DNA of 30,268 nucleotides from NCBI GenBank assembly GCA_964371945.1, contig CAYJPA010000076.1, forward strand, positions 1-30,268. Reading direction: 5' to 3'. A program made the translations under genes and the position numbers. This document shows, piece after piece, positions 7,973 to 16,523 of the stretch. Source of the DNA: CAYJPA01 sp964371945 (GTDB taxonomy: Bacteria > Chloroflexota > Chloroflexia > Thermomicrobiales > UBA6265). The stretch's first letter is position 1; each line of letters begins with the position of its first letter. Below the pieces are notes generated by a model that saw only the letters and a program-made list of their open reading frames with translations, had not been told where the DNA came from and ran no database searches.

Positions 7973-10855
7973 CTACTTGATAAGACCATGTCTGAGCGCA
8001 AAGGCGGCCGCGGCGGCACGGTTCTCCAGGTTGGCCTTGGTGAACACGTGGGTGAGGTGGTTCGTGACCGTCTTCTCACTTATTGAAAGTATCGTCGCGA
8101 TCTCCCGGTTGGTTTTTCCGCCGGCGACGAGGATGAGGACATCGACCTCGCGAGCACTCAGGCCGGCGGGTACGGTCGCGGCCGGTGTGGTCAGAAATCG
8201 CGCTCTTTGTTCGATGTAGTCCGCATCGGCCAGCTTGAGCAATCGCATTTCCGCCAAAACCGAATCCAACTTTTCGCTTGAACCGGTCATGAGAAGAAGC
8301 TCACCCTCGACTCGAAGCAGCTCGGGACGAATCTGGCCGCTCGCCGCGGTCTCCCTCGCACTGGTCAGATGTTCGACCGCAGCATCTTGATCACCTAGAC
8401 CGATTGCGAGCATTCCAAGCACGCGGTCCATCAACACCCAGTGAAAGTGTCCCTTGTAGACCTGCAGCTCAGTTCGCCAGCGTCGCATCGCGGGTTGATC
8501 TTCCGTACGCACCGCGATGATGCCAAGCTGTGCGATCGAAGGAGCTTGCGGCAAGGAGCCAACGGGAAGTGCGCTCACAAGGGCGACGGTTTCGGCGGCG
8601 GTCCGCTCCATTGCCGCAAGTTCCCCGGCCGCGAGATATGCTCGTGCGAGCACGCCGAGATACCATGGGAGCGTGCCGGGGCCAATCGCTCGAAATCCCG
8701 CGATCGCTTCTTCGAGTGCCGGGATCGCTTCATCCAATCGCCCTTGTTGCAGAGCGAGGATCCCTGTTAGCTGCCTGAGAAAAGCGCGTGGTTCCGGGCT
8801 GTCGATTCGTTTCAAATCCTCCTCTGCTTCAGCGATCAGGCGATGCGCGTTCTCCCAATCGCCGCGCGCCATTGCCACGTTCGCGAGCCACGGGAGGGTG
8901 TGGCGCAACGTATACGGATCGTTGCTTTCGCGTCCCAGTTCTCTTCGGCGAAGCGCAAACCGCTCCGATCCGGGTAGATCGCCAATCCAATAGGAATAAT
9001 TGGCAAGCGTTCCGGCGATCTCCGCCGCCAGATCCGTTTGCCGAGATCGAATCGCAAGAGCAAGTGCCGGTTCAAGCAGTCCCCGACCGGCGGCGAGATC
9101 ACCGCCCCGGATTCGTGCGTTGGCAAGCGCCAGGCGCGCGTTTGCTTCGAGATCAGGGCGAGATCCTGAACGGGTTGCTGCTACTAGAGCGGCGGCGCCA
9201 GCGACCTGTGCCTCTTCATACCTGCCAAGGCTCGTGGCCAGAACCGAGCACATTTCGGTTCGTGTTGAGATTAATCCCACCTCTGAAACATCGTCCGCGA
9301 TCGAGGACCACTCAGCGGCAGCAGATTCGAACGATGCGACAGCGAGATCGTGCTCTTCCCGCCTTGTTCGCGCGACACCCAGAAGATGAAGTGTGCGGGC
9401 AATTCCATGCCGGTCTCCGTGCTGTCGATAGAGACGCTTGGCGACGTTGAGTGCATCGATTGCGTCTGAATGACCGGCACGCAAACGGACATCTCCCAAC
9501 GCAAACGAGAGTGTCCCATCATCCGGTGATCCCAACTGTAGGGCCTTGTCATAGGCGGCAGCAGCCGCGTCAAAGGCATTGACGGCCGCGGCGGCACTGC
9601 CCAATTCGCGATATGCCTGAGCCGCGCGTTCGGATTGGCGAGCACCGGCGAGGTGACTCGCCAGTCTCGCGAGTTGCGCGGGAGTTTGATCGCGTGCAAC
9701 AGCTTCGAGTGCGGCCGCGAATTTTGCATGGAGCAGTCGAGTTTTAACGGCGGAGAGAGAACCATGGATGACCTCGCGAACACGATCATGCACGAAGCGA
9801 TAATCGGCCGTCGTTTCGTCTCTTTGGTCCACTCGGGCGACGAGAGATTCTGGCACCGCCTCTTCGAGGTCCGCCATGATGCTTTCTGGGTCGCGGTCAA
9901 GGGCGGTCGAGATCTCATCGATCACGATGTCGCGGCCGCCGATTGCAGCGATTTCCAGCGTCGAACGGCATGACGCGGTTCTTGCCCTAAACCGGCGCAT
10001 GATGAAATCTGCCACGCTGGCCGTTCGCTCCTCATCGTCCCCGCCGTCAGTGTTTGGGTCCAGCATTGAGCGAACGGCCTCTTCGATCGCGAACGGATTG
10101 CCGGAGCTCAACTCCTTGACCACGTCAACCAGGCCGGGAGTCAAGCCAGCACTCAACTTGTCCACCATTTGTTCGACTGAATCCTCCGAGAGTCCTCGCA
10201 ATGGAATCTCGGTCAAGATGCGGAGATGCTCAAATTCCCCAATCGTTCGCGATAGTTCCGGGTTCTCTCGTGCGGTAGAGGACCGATAGGCGCCCGCGAT
10301 CAGAAGGCGCGAATTCCTGAGATGGGAGGCAATGTAACGCAGTAGCTGATTCGAGGCCGCATCGGACCATTGAAGATCGTCAAATGCGATACAGAGTGGC
10401 GAGTCACGAGCCAGATCGGCCAGCAGCGAGCAAATTGCTCCATACAGACGAAGACGCCGCGCTTCGGGATTGTGCCGGTAGCCCTCAGGCGCTCTATCGC
10501 TTTGATCTAGCAGGAGATTCACGATCGAAGTAGCAGGTGAATCATCACTCGTCAACGCGGCCAGTTGTGCGCCAATATCGATCCAAGGGAGAAACGGGGG
10601 CATTCCGGTTTCGTCGAGACACTGACCGATTGCGTTCCGGCCACCTTCTGACCGCACGATATCGGCAGTTTCAGCCAGGAGGCGCGTTTTTCCGATACCC
10701 GCATCGCCGGAAAAGAGCAAAACCCGCGTGCTGCCGGTGCTCGATTCGGCAACAACACGACGAACTGCGTCAAGTTCTCGGACCCGGCCGATTGTTGGAA
10801 CCGCGGACCTGAGGAACCCGCCTTTTTCGCCGCGTTGATGATGTGGAACAGCCAT
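7973..10855 (-). CDS. Large ATP-binding LuxR-family transcriptional regulator (LAL/MalT type)
   Basis: A 960-residue regulator with three parts. An N-terminal AAA/STAND ATPase has Walker A GDAGIGKT (residues 50-57) and Walker B LCIAFDDLQW (154-163). The middle (about 380-880) is a long series of helical TPR-like repeats, which in this family bind the signal. A C-terminal LuxR/GerE helix-turn-helix starts at about 899 (LSAREVDVLILVAGGKTNREI) and ends four residues from the C-terminus. This is the LAL (large ATP-binding LuxR) layout; the inducer is unknown. ATG at 10855 has GGAG ten bases upstream. It is followed on the same strand by two NTF2-like genes and an AhpD-like gene, its most likely targets (inference). 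Confidence 0.93.
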   Translation of the reverse strand: MAVPHHQRGEKGGFLRSAVPTIGRVRELDAVRRVVAESSTGSTRVLLFSGDAGIGKTRLLAETADIVRSEGGRNAIGQCLDETGMPPFLPWIDIGAQLAALTSDDSPATSIVNLLLDQSDRAPEGYRHNPEARRLRLYGAICSLLADLARDSPLCIAFDDLQWSDAASNQLLRYIASHLRNSRLLIAGAYRSSTARENPELSRTIGEFEHLRILTEIPLRGLSEDSVEQMVDKLSAGLTPGLVDVVKELSSGNPFAIEEAVRSMLDPNTDGGDDEERTASVADFIMRRFRARTASCRSTLEIAAIGGRDIVIDEISTALDRDPESIMADLEEAVPESLVARVDQRDETTADYRFVHDRVREVIHGSLSAVKTRLLHAKFAAALEAVARDQTPAQLARLASHLAGARQSERAAQAYRELGSAAAAVNAFDAAAAAYDKALQLGSPDDGTLSFALGDVRLRAGHSDAIDALNVAKRLYRQHGDRHGIARTLHLLGVARTRREEHDLAVASFESAAAEWSSIADDVSEVGLISTRTEMCSVLATSLGRYEEAQVAGAAALVAATRSGSRPDLEANARLALANARIRGGDLAAGRGLLEPALALAIRSRQTDLAAEIAGTLANYSYWIGDLPGSERFALRRRELGRESNDPYTLRHTLPWLANVAMARGDWENAHRLIAEAEEDLKRIDSPEPRAFLRQLTGILALQQGRLDEAIPALEEAIAGFRAIGPGTLPWYLGVLARAYLAAGELAAMERTAAETVALVSALPVGSLPQAPSIAQLGIIAVRTEDQPAMRRWRTELQVYKGHFHWVLMDRVLGMLAIGLGDQDAAVEHLTSARETAASGQIRPELLRVEGELLLMTGSSEKLDSVLAEMRLLKLADADYIEQRARFLTTPAATVPAGLSAREVDVLILVAGGKTNREIATILSISEKTVTNHLTHVFTKANLENRAAAAAFALRHGLIK

Positions 10856-11009
10856 TGCGAGCGACTCCTGGAACCCAGCGTTGCGGCTGGAGATTCGCGC
10901 CCATACCTAAATACGGGAATCTGGCTGCCGCTCGATCTTGCGTATCATATCGAGGGTCATTCTGGCGACGCGTGGACTCGTAAAGTTCCCGGCGCAATCT
11001 CGACGTTCG

Positions 11010-12518
11010 CTACTCGACGATGATTTTCCCCGTCATATTTGGATGAAGGCCGCAGGCGTAGTCCCAGGTTCCAGCCTCCGTGAACGTGAATGAGTAGATC
11101 GCACCCGGATCCAAGATTCCCGAATCCCAGTATTTCTCTCCGTCGACATACGCCACGGTCGTGTGCTGCACAGCGCCCGTGTTCGCCCAGGTTACCGTGG
11201 TACCAACCGGGATTGTCAGGGTCGCATTGTCAAACCCGAAATCGAAAACTCGAACGATGACTTCGCCTGCAGTCACCGGGGTCGACTCACTTCCCGTGTC
11301 GGTAATGCCGGTTCCATCTCCGGTCGTGCCGATGTCCGATGTGCCGCTGTCGTTGGTATCTCCCAGACCAGTGCCATCGCCGCACGTCGGCTCTGCCATT
11401 GATGACGTGTCGATCGCAATCGAGGTGTCGCCGGGGATCAGGCGGATGATCGAGCCGGAACCGTCGCTGGCGCCGATCGCCGGCGACGCGACATAAAGTG
11501 CTCCATCTGGGCCGAACTTGAGCGAGACCGGGAAGTTCAGTCCTGTTGCGACCAATTCGGATGTCGATTCTCCGGTCTGGCGCACGATCGAACCGGTGGC
11601 CGGTTCTAGAAACGGGGGGCGCGCCCGCGTCGTCGAGAGTTGACTGGCGTAGAGCGTGCCATCAGCATCGACGGCCAATCCGGTGATCGTTGTCAGGCCC
11701 GACCAAGCGGTAGTTATCGAGCCGCCGGCATCCACTTTCAGGACGCTGGCGCCGTGCTTCGGGAAAGGCGCGGACGTGAGCTGCCCGAGGTAGAAGCCGC
11801 CGTCCGGGGCGGCAACGATGGCAGTCGGCACCTGGTTATCAGTAGAAAGATCCACGAGCCGCGATACCTCGCCTTCCAGCGTCACGGCCAGAACCTGCGC
11901 GCTGTTGCTCTCGACCACCCAGAGCGCGCTGCCGTCCGGCGCGGCGACCAAGCTGAAGAACGAGCCTTCAGGGTCGTAGTCGATCTCAGGAATCCGATCC
12001 ACTGGGTTGTCCCGCAGCCACTGGCCAAGGTCGACCAGCAGGTCCTCCTCGCCTTTCGTCCCGATGGTATAGATGCCGTTCGGTTGGTCTGGATTGCCGT
12101 GCGCCTCTCCGCCCCCTGAGACCAATGCATAGAGTATCTCCCCGATGTACACGACATCGGCCACGCCGATCACCTCACCGGAAGAGGATTGCCCGGACGG
12201 CAAACCCTCTGCCAGTGCGAAGACGCAGCCGTTGGCCGATTGCATCACCCGCGCGGTCGGTCCGCCGGTGTACGGTCCCGTTGGCGGCGGAACGTCCACA
12301 TCGCCGCTGGCTTCGGTATCGCCGCCGCTTCCGGCTTCGGCGATGATGAAGTTGCCGGCCGCATCCCAGCTAAATCCGCGCGGGTTCGTCAAGCCTGAGA
12401 CAGAGATACTCGCGATTTGATCCTGCGCCGTTGCTGTTTTGAGTCCGACTACGCCAACGCTGGCGAGGACGAGCTCGAACGAAGCAATCAGGCCGGTGAG
12501 CAAATGTCGATTCAACAT
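11010..12518 (-). CDS. ScyD/ScyE-like beta-propeller fused to a C-terminal blue-copper (cupredoxin) domain
   Basis: This 502-residue exported protein has an N-terminal signal peptide (residues about 7-31, ending in Ala-Thr-Ala-Gln). Residues about 35-385 form an NHL-like propeller with repeated PDGxLYV/APDG blades and resemble the ScyD/ScyE family. A Gly/Thr/Asp-rich linker (about 385-415) leads to an amicyanin-like cupredoxin with type 1 copper ligands H452, C489, H492 and M495 (C-x2-H-x2-M). The domain could carry one electron to or from the propeller or a partner. The fusion is unusual: typical ScyD/ScyE proteins lack the copper domain. It is the last gene of the copper group on this strand; the fragment of a dioxygenase separates it from the double cupredoxin. 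The electron partner is not visible. Confidence 0.88.
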   Translation of the reverse strand: MLNRHLLTGLIASFELVLASVGVVGLKTATAQDQIASISVSGLTNPRGFSWDAAGNFIIAEAGSGGDTEASGDVDVPPPTGPYTGGPTARVMQSANGCVFALAEGLPSGQSSSGEVIGVADVVYIGEILYALVSGGGEAHGNPDQPNGIYTIGTKGEEDLLVDLGQWLRDNPVDRIPEIDYDPEGSFFSLVAAPDGSALWVVESNSAQVLAVTLEGEVSRLVDLSTDNQVPTAIVAAPDGGFYLGQLTSAPFPKHGASVLKVDAGGSITTAWSGLTTITGLAVDADGTLYASQLSTTRARPPFLEPATGSIVRQTGESTSELVATGLNFPVSLKFGPDGALYVASPAIGASDGSGSIIRLIPGDTSIAIDTSSMAEPTCGDGTGLGDTNDSGTSDIGTTGDGTGITDTGSESTPVTAGEVIVRVFDFGFDNATLTIPVGTTVTWANTGAVQHTTVAYVDGEKYWDSGILDPGAIYSFTFTEAGTWDYACGLHPNMTGKIIVE

Positions 12519-12783
12519 GATGTGACCTCCGCAGGCTGATACGCTCGCGATCCTGGTGCGGTTTCGGCTTGTTGGCGCCTGAGGGAACGAAAGCCCGCGG
12601 TGCCAATTCTACGCGTTCACCGCGATGACACTGAATCTTCGTCAAAACATAGAATGTTGGAGCTTGGTGAATGAACCCGGCGCCCATGTCCAATTCGCTC
12701 TTCTGAATGCAGTCAATTGCTCGGCGGGCCGCCGGAGCTGGAAGCACTTCCACCGTCGCCGGTCGCTGACGGAGTGGCGGTCG

Positions 12784-13170
12784 GACGGCACCGAGGACGA
12801 TCGTCCCTACAGAGCCGTATTCGGTTTTGTCCTCAGTGATCTGAGTCAGCTTCAGGATGGAGCCGGGTTCGACGTCATGATCTCCAAGAATGTTGTCGTC
12901 GTCATTGTGGATTCGTTGGGAATCGTCTCTACCAAAATACGCCTCGGTCAAGAGCACTTGGCCGGTGATTGCATCGTCGAAGAAGAGTTGACGGGTGTGT
13001 GCGACGTGGCCACCGTCGCGGATATCGTTGGCGGTTCCTTCGACGGCCACCTTGATATGGATGTGGAGTGTCCGGTCCGTGTACTAACCAGGGCAAATGG
13101 TGTCGAACTCCACGATGCCGTCAGCGTCGGTGAGTTCGGCCCGGCATCTCCGATTGCAGGAAAGCTGACC
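12784..13170 (-). pseudogene. Remnant of an intradiol ring-cleavage dioxygenase
   Basis: Read on the minus strand, LTDADGIVEFDTICPG is followed by a TAG stop (13084-13086) and then YTDRTLHIHIKVAVEGT, FFDDAITGQVLLTEAYFGR and an NDDDNILGDHD tail. Intact relatives have PGWY where this has PG-stop-Y, so one TGG (Trp) has become TAG. The HIH pair and Tyr are metal-ligand-type residues of intradiol dioxygenases, which cleave catechols between the hydroxyls with Fe(III). The N-terminal half of such a protein is not recognisable upstream, and the frame runs past the family's usual end into the propeller gene's leader. It is probably a dead gene; a sequencing error at the TAG alone would not restore the missing N-terminus. 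Confidence 0.75.
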
Positions 13171-13251
13171 TGAATTTCATCGTAGTTGCCGGCAATGGAC
13201 GTTCACCCGAAAGGGCCTGGGAGTTAGTTGGGTGCCGTGTAAGACGCGGAA

Positions 13252-13279
13252 GAGGCGGCCGGGGCATTCCGGCCGCCTC
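13252..13279 (-). terminator. Strong GC hairpin after the double-cupredoxin gene
   Basis: GAGGCGGCCGG (13252-13262) pairs perfectly with CCGGCCGCCTC (13269-13279) across a six-base loop. On the minus strand it lies 43 bases past the stop codon at 13323 and is followed by a T-containing but not pure T run (TTCCGCGTCTT), so it is a probable terminator of modest type. Confidence 0.7.
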
Positions 13280-13322
13280 ATCTTCGGTTCAGACTGGGTT
13301 GATTCGATTGCGCGCTGGAAAA

Positions 13323-14519
13323 CTAGCCTGCCGCTTTGACAGTCAGTTTCCCGGCCATGCCCTCCCCCGCGGCGCTGCCGTGAAGCACGCAGTAGGGGAC
13401 GTATTCACCAGGGGTGTCGAACAGGATCTCGTACTCCATTGGGAGCCCGAGCTCCGGGATGCCGGTAAATCCTGAGTTGAGCCAACCGGTGCCAGACCAC
13501 GTGTTGCCACCCTGAGGCATGAACGTTTGCATGCTCTGAACGAGTTTGGGAGAACCGTCGGCAAACGCTTCGACGATCGTATCCTCCGGCGGAGTTTCGC
13601 CGGCGCCGATGAAGGAGACCGTGTGCGGTTCCCCTTCGGATTGGTTGATGTACTTGATTGAGTCACCAGCGGTGATTTCCATCACGTCCGGCAGAATCCG
13701 CTGCACGCGAACTTGCGTCGCCCCGCCGGCGCCAAGCGCGACCTCCCACAGTGTGGTGCCGTCATCTCGCTTGGTCGAAACTGGCGCCGAGTACTTCTCG
13801 ATCTCAGCCAGACCCTGTGCCTGCAGCAGTGCAATTTGTTCAGCCGCCGCGGCGTCGATGCCTGCCTGGTCCATCGGTAGAGCCGAACCGGCTTCTTGCA
13901 CGACCACCTTGGCCCGCATAACCGAGACATGCGGAATGCAGACGTAATCGTAGGTGCCCGCCGTCGGGAAGGTGAAAACCCACGGCGTGCCATCGCCAAA
14001 CACATCGCCCGCGGTGCTAACGAGTTGGCTGCCGTCAACCGATGTGCCGCCCGCGCCGGTCATCATAATCGGGTTGAGGATCAGTTTTGGCGGACCCGCG
14101 GCTGCCGTGGCGGGATCGATCTCCGGATCCGGAATCAAAATCGGCGGCAGCTCGCCACCGGCTGGAAACGTCACCGTGTGGAACATCGGCATTTCTTCAG
14201 CAAACCAGATCGAATCGCCGGCGTTGATCGTGATCTCACCGGGGAAGAAGCCGTGGTACTCGACCTTGTTCTCCATATCCATACCGCCAACAACGATCTT
14301 CCAGAGGTTGGTGCCATCGGCCTGGGGACCGACCACTGGCGTCACCATCGGTGCCGGCGAGGCCTCCTGAGCCCGGGACTGACGCCCAAGAATGGGAAGT
14401 CCGGCGCCGGCAAGTCCGAGACCTCCGGCAATCCGCATGACCTCGCGACGACTCATTTGCTTGCGTTCGCGCCGAACGGAGATACCCTGGAGCGATCGAT
14501 CACGCGGATTTACAAACAT
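13323..14519 (-). CDS. Tat-exported protein with two cupredoxin domains
   Basis: The 398-residue protein begins with ATG at 14519 (GGAGG seven bases upstream). A twin-arginine motif SRREVMR (residues 23-29) followed by a Gly/Ala/Leu-rich segment (30-45) marks Tat export, normal for proteins that receive folded cofactors. Two plastocyanin-like domains follow. Domain 1 (about 70-208) has H114, C194, H197 and M201; domain 2 (about 255-395) has H299, C377, H380 and M388. Both sets are plausible type 1 copper ligands, but the Met spacing differs (C-x2-H-x3-M and C-x2-H-x7-M), so the two sites may have different potentials. It is 110 bases downstream of the multicopper oxidase on the same strand and is probably its partner in electron transfer (inference). 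Confidence 0.88.
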   Translation of the reverse strand: MFVNPRDRSLQGISVRRERKQMSRREVMRIAGGLGLAGAGLPILGRQSRAQEASPAPMVTPVVGPQADGTNLWKIVVGGMDMENKVEYHGFFPGEITINAGDSIWFAEEMPMFHTVTFPAGGELPPILIPDPEIDPATAAAGPPKLILNPIMMTGAGGTSVDGSQLVSTAGDVFGDGTPWVFTFPTAGTYDYVCIPHVSVMRAKVVVQEAGSALPMDQAGIDAAAAEQIALLQAQGLAEIEKYSAPVSTKRDDGTTLWEVALGAGGATQVRVQRILPDVMEITAGDSIKYINQSEGEPHTVSFIGAGETPPEDTIVEAFADGSPKLVQSMQTFMPQGGNTWSGTGWLNSGFTGIPELGLPMEYEILFDTPGEYVPYCVLHGSAAGEGMAGKLTVKAAG

Positions 14520-14629
14520 TTCAAGCCTCCATGCTCCTGCAACAACAGCCAATCGAGTTTCGAACTAAAAGAACTACGCAACACTCTCATCATGAGATCA
14601 TGTACGTACAGTCAGTTCCGTTCCTCCTT

Positions 14630-16042
14630 TCAGGACGTGACCTCGAGGGTTCCGATCATTCCATGGCGAGCGTGCTGACGGCAGATGTATTTGAACGTGC
14701 CCGGCGAATTGAGCGTGACCGAGAAGCTTTCACCCGGCTTGATCATTCCAGATGTGAAGCTGCCATCGGCGGCGCTGACCGAGTGCCAGTTCGCGCCCTT
14801 ATTGACGAAGGTCACGGTCGACTCTACCTTGACGCTCAACGACTTTGGCGAAAAGCGGTCGTCAAGGAGTACGACCGTCGCGCCATCGGCCGCCGGCGAA
14901 TCCGCGACCGGAGATGCTTCGGTCGTGATCTCAGGGGTGACAACGGCCGCGGGTGTTCCAACCGTCGATCCGTGACTGGCGTGGTCCATCGCTGGAGTCG
15001 ATCCGTTCTCGATCCCCCAATACTCTCCAAGCGGACCGGTCGGAACTTCTCCGTCGTATTCAATCAGCGTCATCATGCCGTTTGCGGCATGGTTTTCGAT
15101 GTGGCAGTGCAGCATCCAGACGCCCGGATTGTCCGCGACCAATTCGATGTCGTATCGCTCACCGGGCGCGATCCAGACCGTGTCCTTGGTGAGTTGAGCG
15201 TCCTTTGGCACAGGATTGCCATCGGTCGCCACGATCTTGAAGAGATGACCGTGCAGGTGAATCGGATGTCCGAGGCTTCCGGCGTTGATGAGTCGAAACA
15301 GGACGCGATCGCCCTCGTTCACCTTGATTGGCGAGATCGCCTCGTGACTGTGTCCATTCATCAGGAAGAGATCCGTGCCGAGCTCGCCGCCTCTCAGTTC
15401 CGAATCGCGCGGTCCGCGCGGCTCGGTCCCGAGCGCCACGCCAGGCGTCAACTCCATGTCCCACTCGGCAAGCGCGTAGGTGTATTCCTGATCGTAGGTC
15501 GTGGTGACTTCGGCCGGTTCGACGATGAACGCGCCGTAGAGACCGAGCGCGACCTGATTGACGACATCGGTGTGCGAGTGATACCAGCGGGTGCCTGCCG
15601 GTTTAGCGATGAATTCGTACACGAAGGTCTCACCCGGTTCGACGGCGGCCTGGTTCAGGCCGGCTGGCCCGTCCATCTCGGGAGGAACCATCACGCCGTG
15701 CCAATGGACCGTGGTGGCAGCAGGAAGTTGATTGACGAGCGTGATTCGAACCCGGTCGCCTTCCTTGACCCTGATTTCAGGTCCCGGCATTTGCTGGTTG
15801 TAACCCCAGGCTTTTACGACGGTGCCGGGCTGAATTTCCCAATCGAACTCTGACGCGGTTAGCGTGAGCTCGCGCAGTTGTGGCTCATAGGCCGTGGCCG
15901 ATCTTGGCCAGGCACTGTAGATCAGGCTCGCCGCGACCCCGATGATCGCGATCGCGATCGATGCTCTGACGATTTGGCGAAGTCTATGGAAACGAGGGCG
16001 AGAAGTGGCACGAATTTCGGATTTCACGAGTTGCGAGCGCAT
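14630..16042 (-). CDS. Membrane-anchored multicopper oxidase with an extra C-terminal cupredoxin
   Basis: A 470-residue protein with a basic N-terminus and one membrane helix (about 27-45). Two cupredoxin domains carry the full multicopper oxidase set: HWHG (113-116), WYHSH (153-157), HPIHLHGH (259-266) and HCHIENHAANGM (312-323), giving type 1, 2 and 3 copper sites, so it should oxidise a substrate and reduce O2 to water. After a Pro/Ala/Ser linker (about 345-385), a third plastocyanin-like domain has H420, C454, H457 and M462 (C-x2-H-x4-M). ATG at 16042 is chosen with GGAG nine bases upstream rather than the TTG six bases earlier. The short two-domain core (about 335 residues) is like two-domain laccases. 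The substrate could be Cu(I), Mn(II), phenolics or nitrite-type; the sequence does not decide. Confidence 0.92.
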   Translation of the reverse strand: MRSQLVKSEIRATSRPRFHRLRQIVRASIAIAIIGVAASLIYSAWPRSATAYEPQLRELTLTASEFDWEIQPGTVVKAWGYNQQMPGPEIRVKEGDRVRITLVNQLPAATTVHWHGVMVPPEMDGPAGLNQAAVEPGETFVYEFIAKPAGTRWYHSHTDVVNQVALGLYGAFIVEPAEVTTTYDQEYTYALAEWDMELTPGVALGTEPRGPRDSELRGGELGTDLFLMNGHSHEAISPIKVNEGDRVLFRLINAGSLGHPIHLHGHLFKIVATDGNPVPKDAQLTKDTVWIAPGERYDIELVADNPGVWMLHCHIENHAANGMMTLIEYDGEVPTGPLGEYWGIENGSTPAMDHASHGSTVGTPAAVVTPEITTEASPVADSPAADGATVVLLDDRFSPKSLSVKVESTVTFVNKGANWHSVSAADGSFTSGMIKPGESFSVTLNSPGTFKYICRQHARHGMIGTLEVTS

Positions 16043-16523
16043 GCTCAATTACTCCGTCAAGATCAGCAGCTCAAAAACAGACCATCCCGAACCGCGAGAA
16101 TAGCTCAGGACCGCGAATTGGATTGGTTGAGAATCGATACGCACACAGAATACGCCAGATTCTCGCAAATCGGATCAGTACTTTTCCCCATATTTCGAGA
16201 ACCGAGGGTGCCTATTCGAACACGGCCGGCGCCCTCGTTCGATGATGCTATCTTGCGCCCCAGGACGGGGCAACACATGAGTCAACCAGCCTAATTCTGA
16301 AAGTCGCAACGACAATCGGGACTACGTCGTTCAACGTAGCCGGCGAACCCTTCATCTGTTCGATCGAGGCGACCTCGAGAGATCTCCCGGCCGCCTTTCA
16401 CGAAGCTCTGAAGAACGCTTGTCTTCGAGCGAGATCCATCGTTCCACGGGATGACGCCGGGCGGGGTCGGCCCTGACTGAGATCATCCTTGGCAAATTAG
16501 GAGATCATTGTGCCTACAGAGGC
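16043..16523. other. Gene-free stretch
   Basis: No frame in these 481 bases resembles a known protein or continues from a neighbour. It separates the copper group from the M20 hydrolases and probably contains the promoter for the multicopper oxidase near 16050-16150. No strong hairpin or tRNA was seen. Confidence 0.5.

Noticed and set aside
12370..13050. 226-codon minus-strand frame over the dioxygenase remnant and the start of the propeller gene
   Set aside because: Only the first third resembles a protein family (intradiol dioxygenase); the rest runs out of frame over the propeller gene's signal peptide and cannot be a real product. The GTG start is inside a motif.
14531..15853. 440-codon plus-strand open frame antisense to the multicopper oxidase
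   Set aside because: The minus strand has all multicopper oxidase motifs; the plus frame is the usual high-GC shadow with Arg-rich, low-complexity protein and no start signal.
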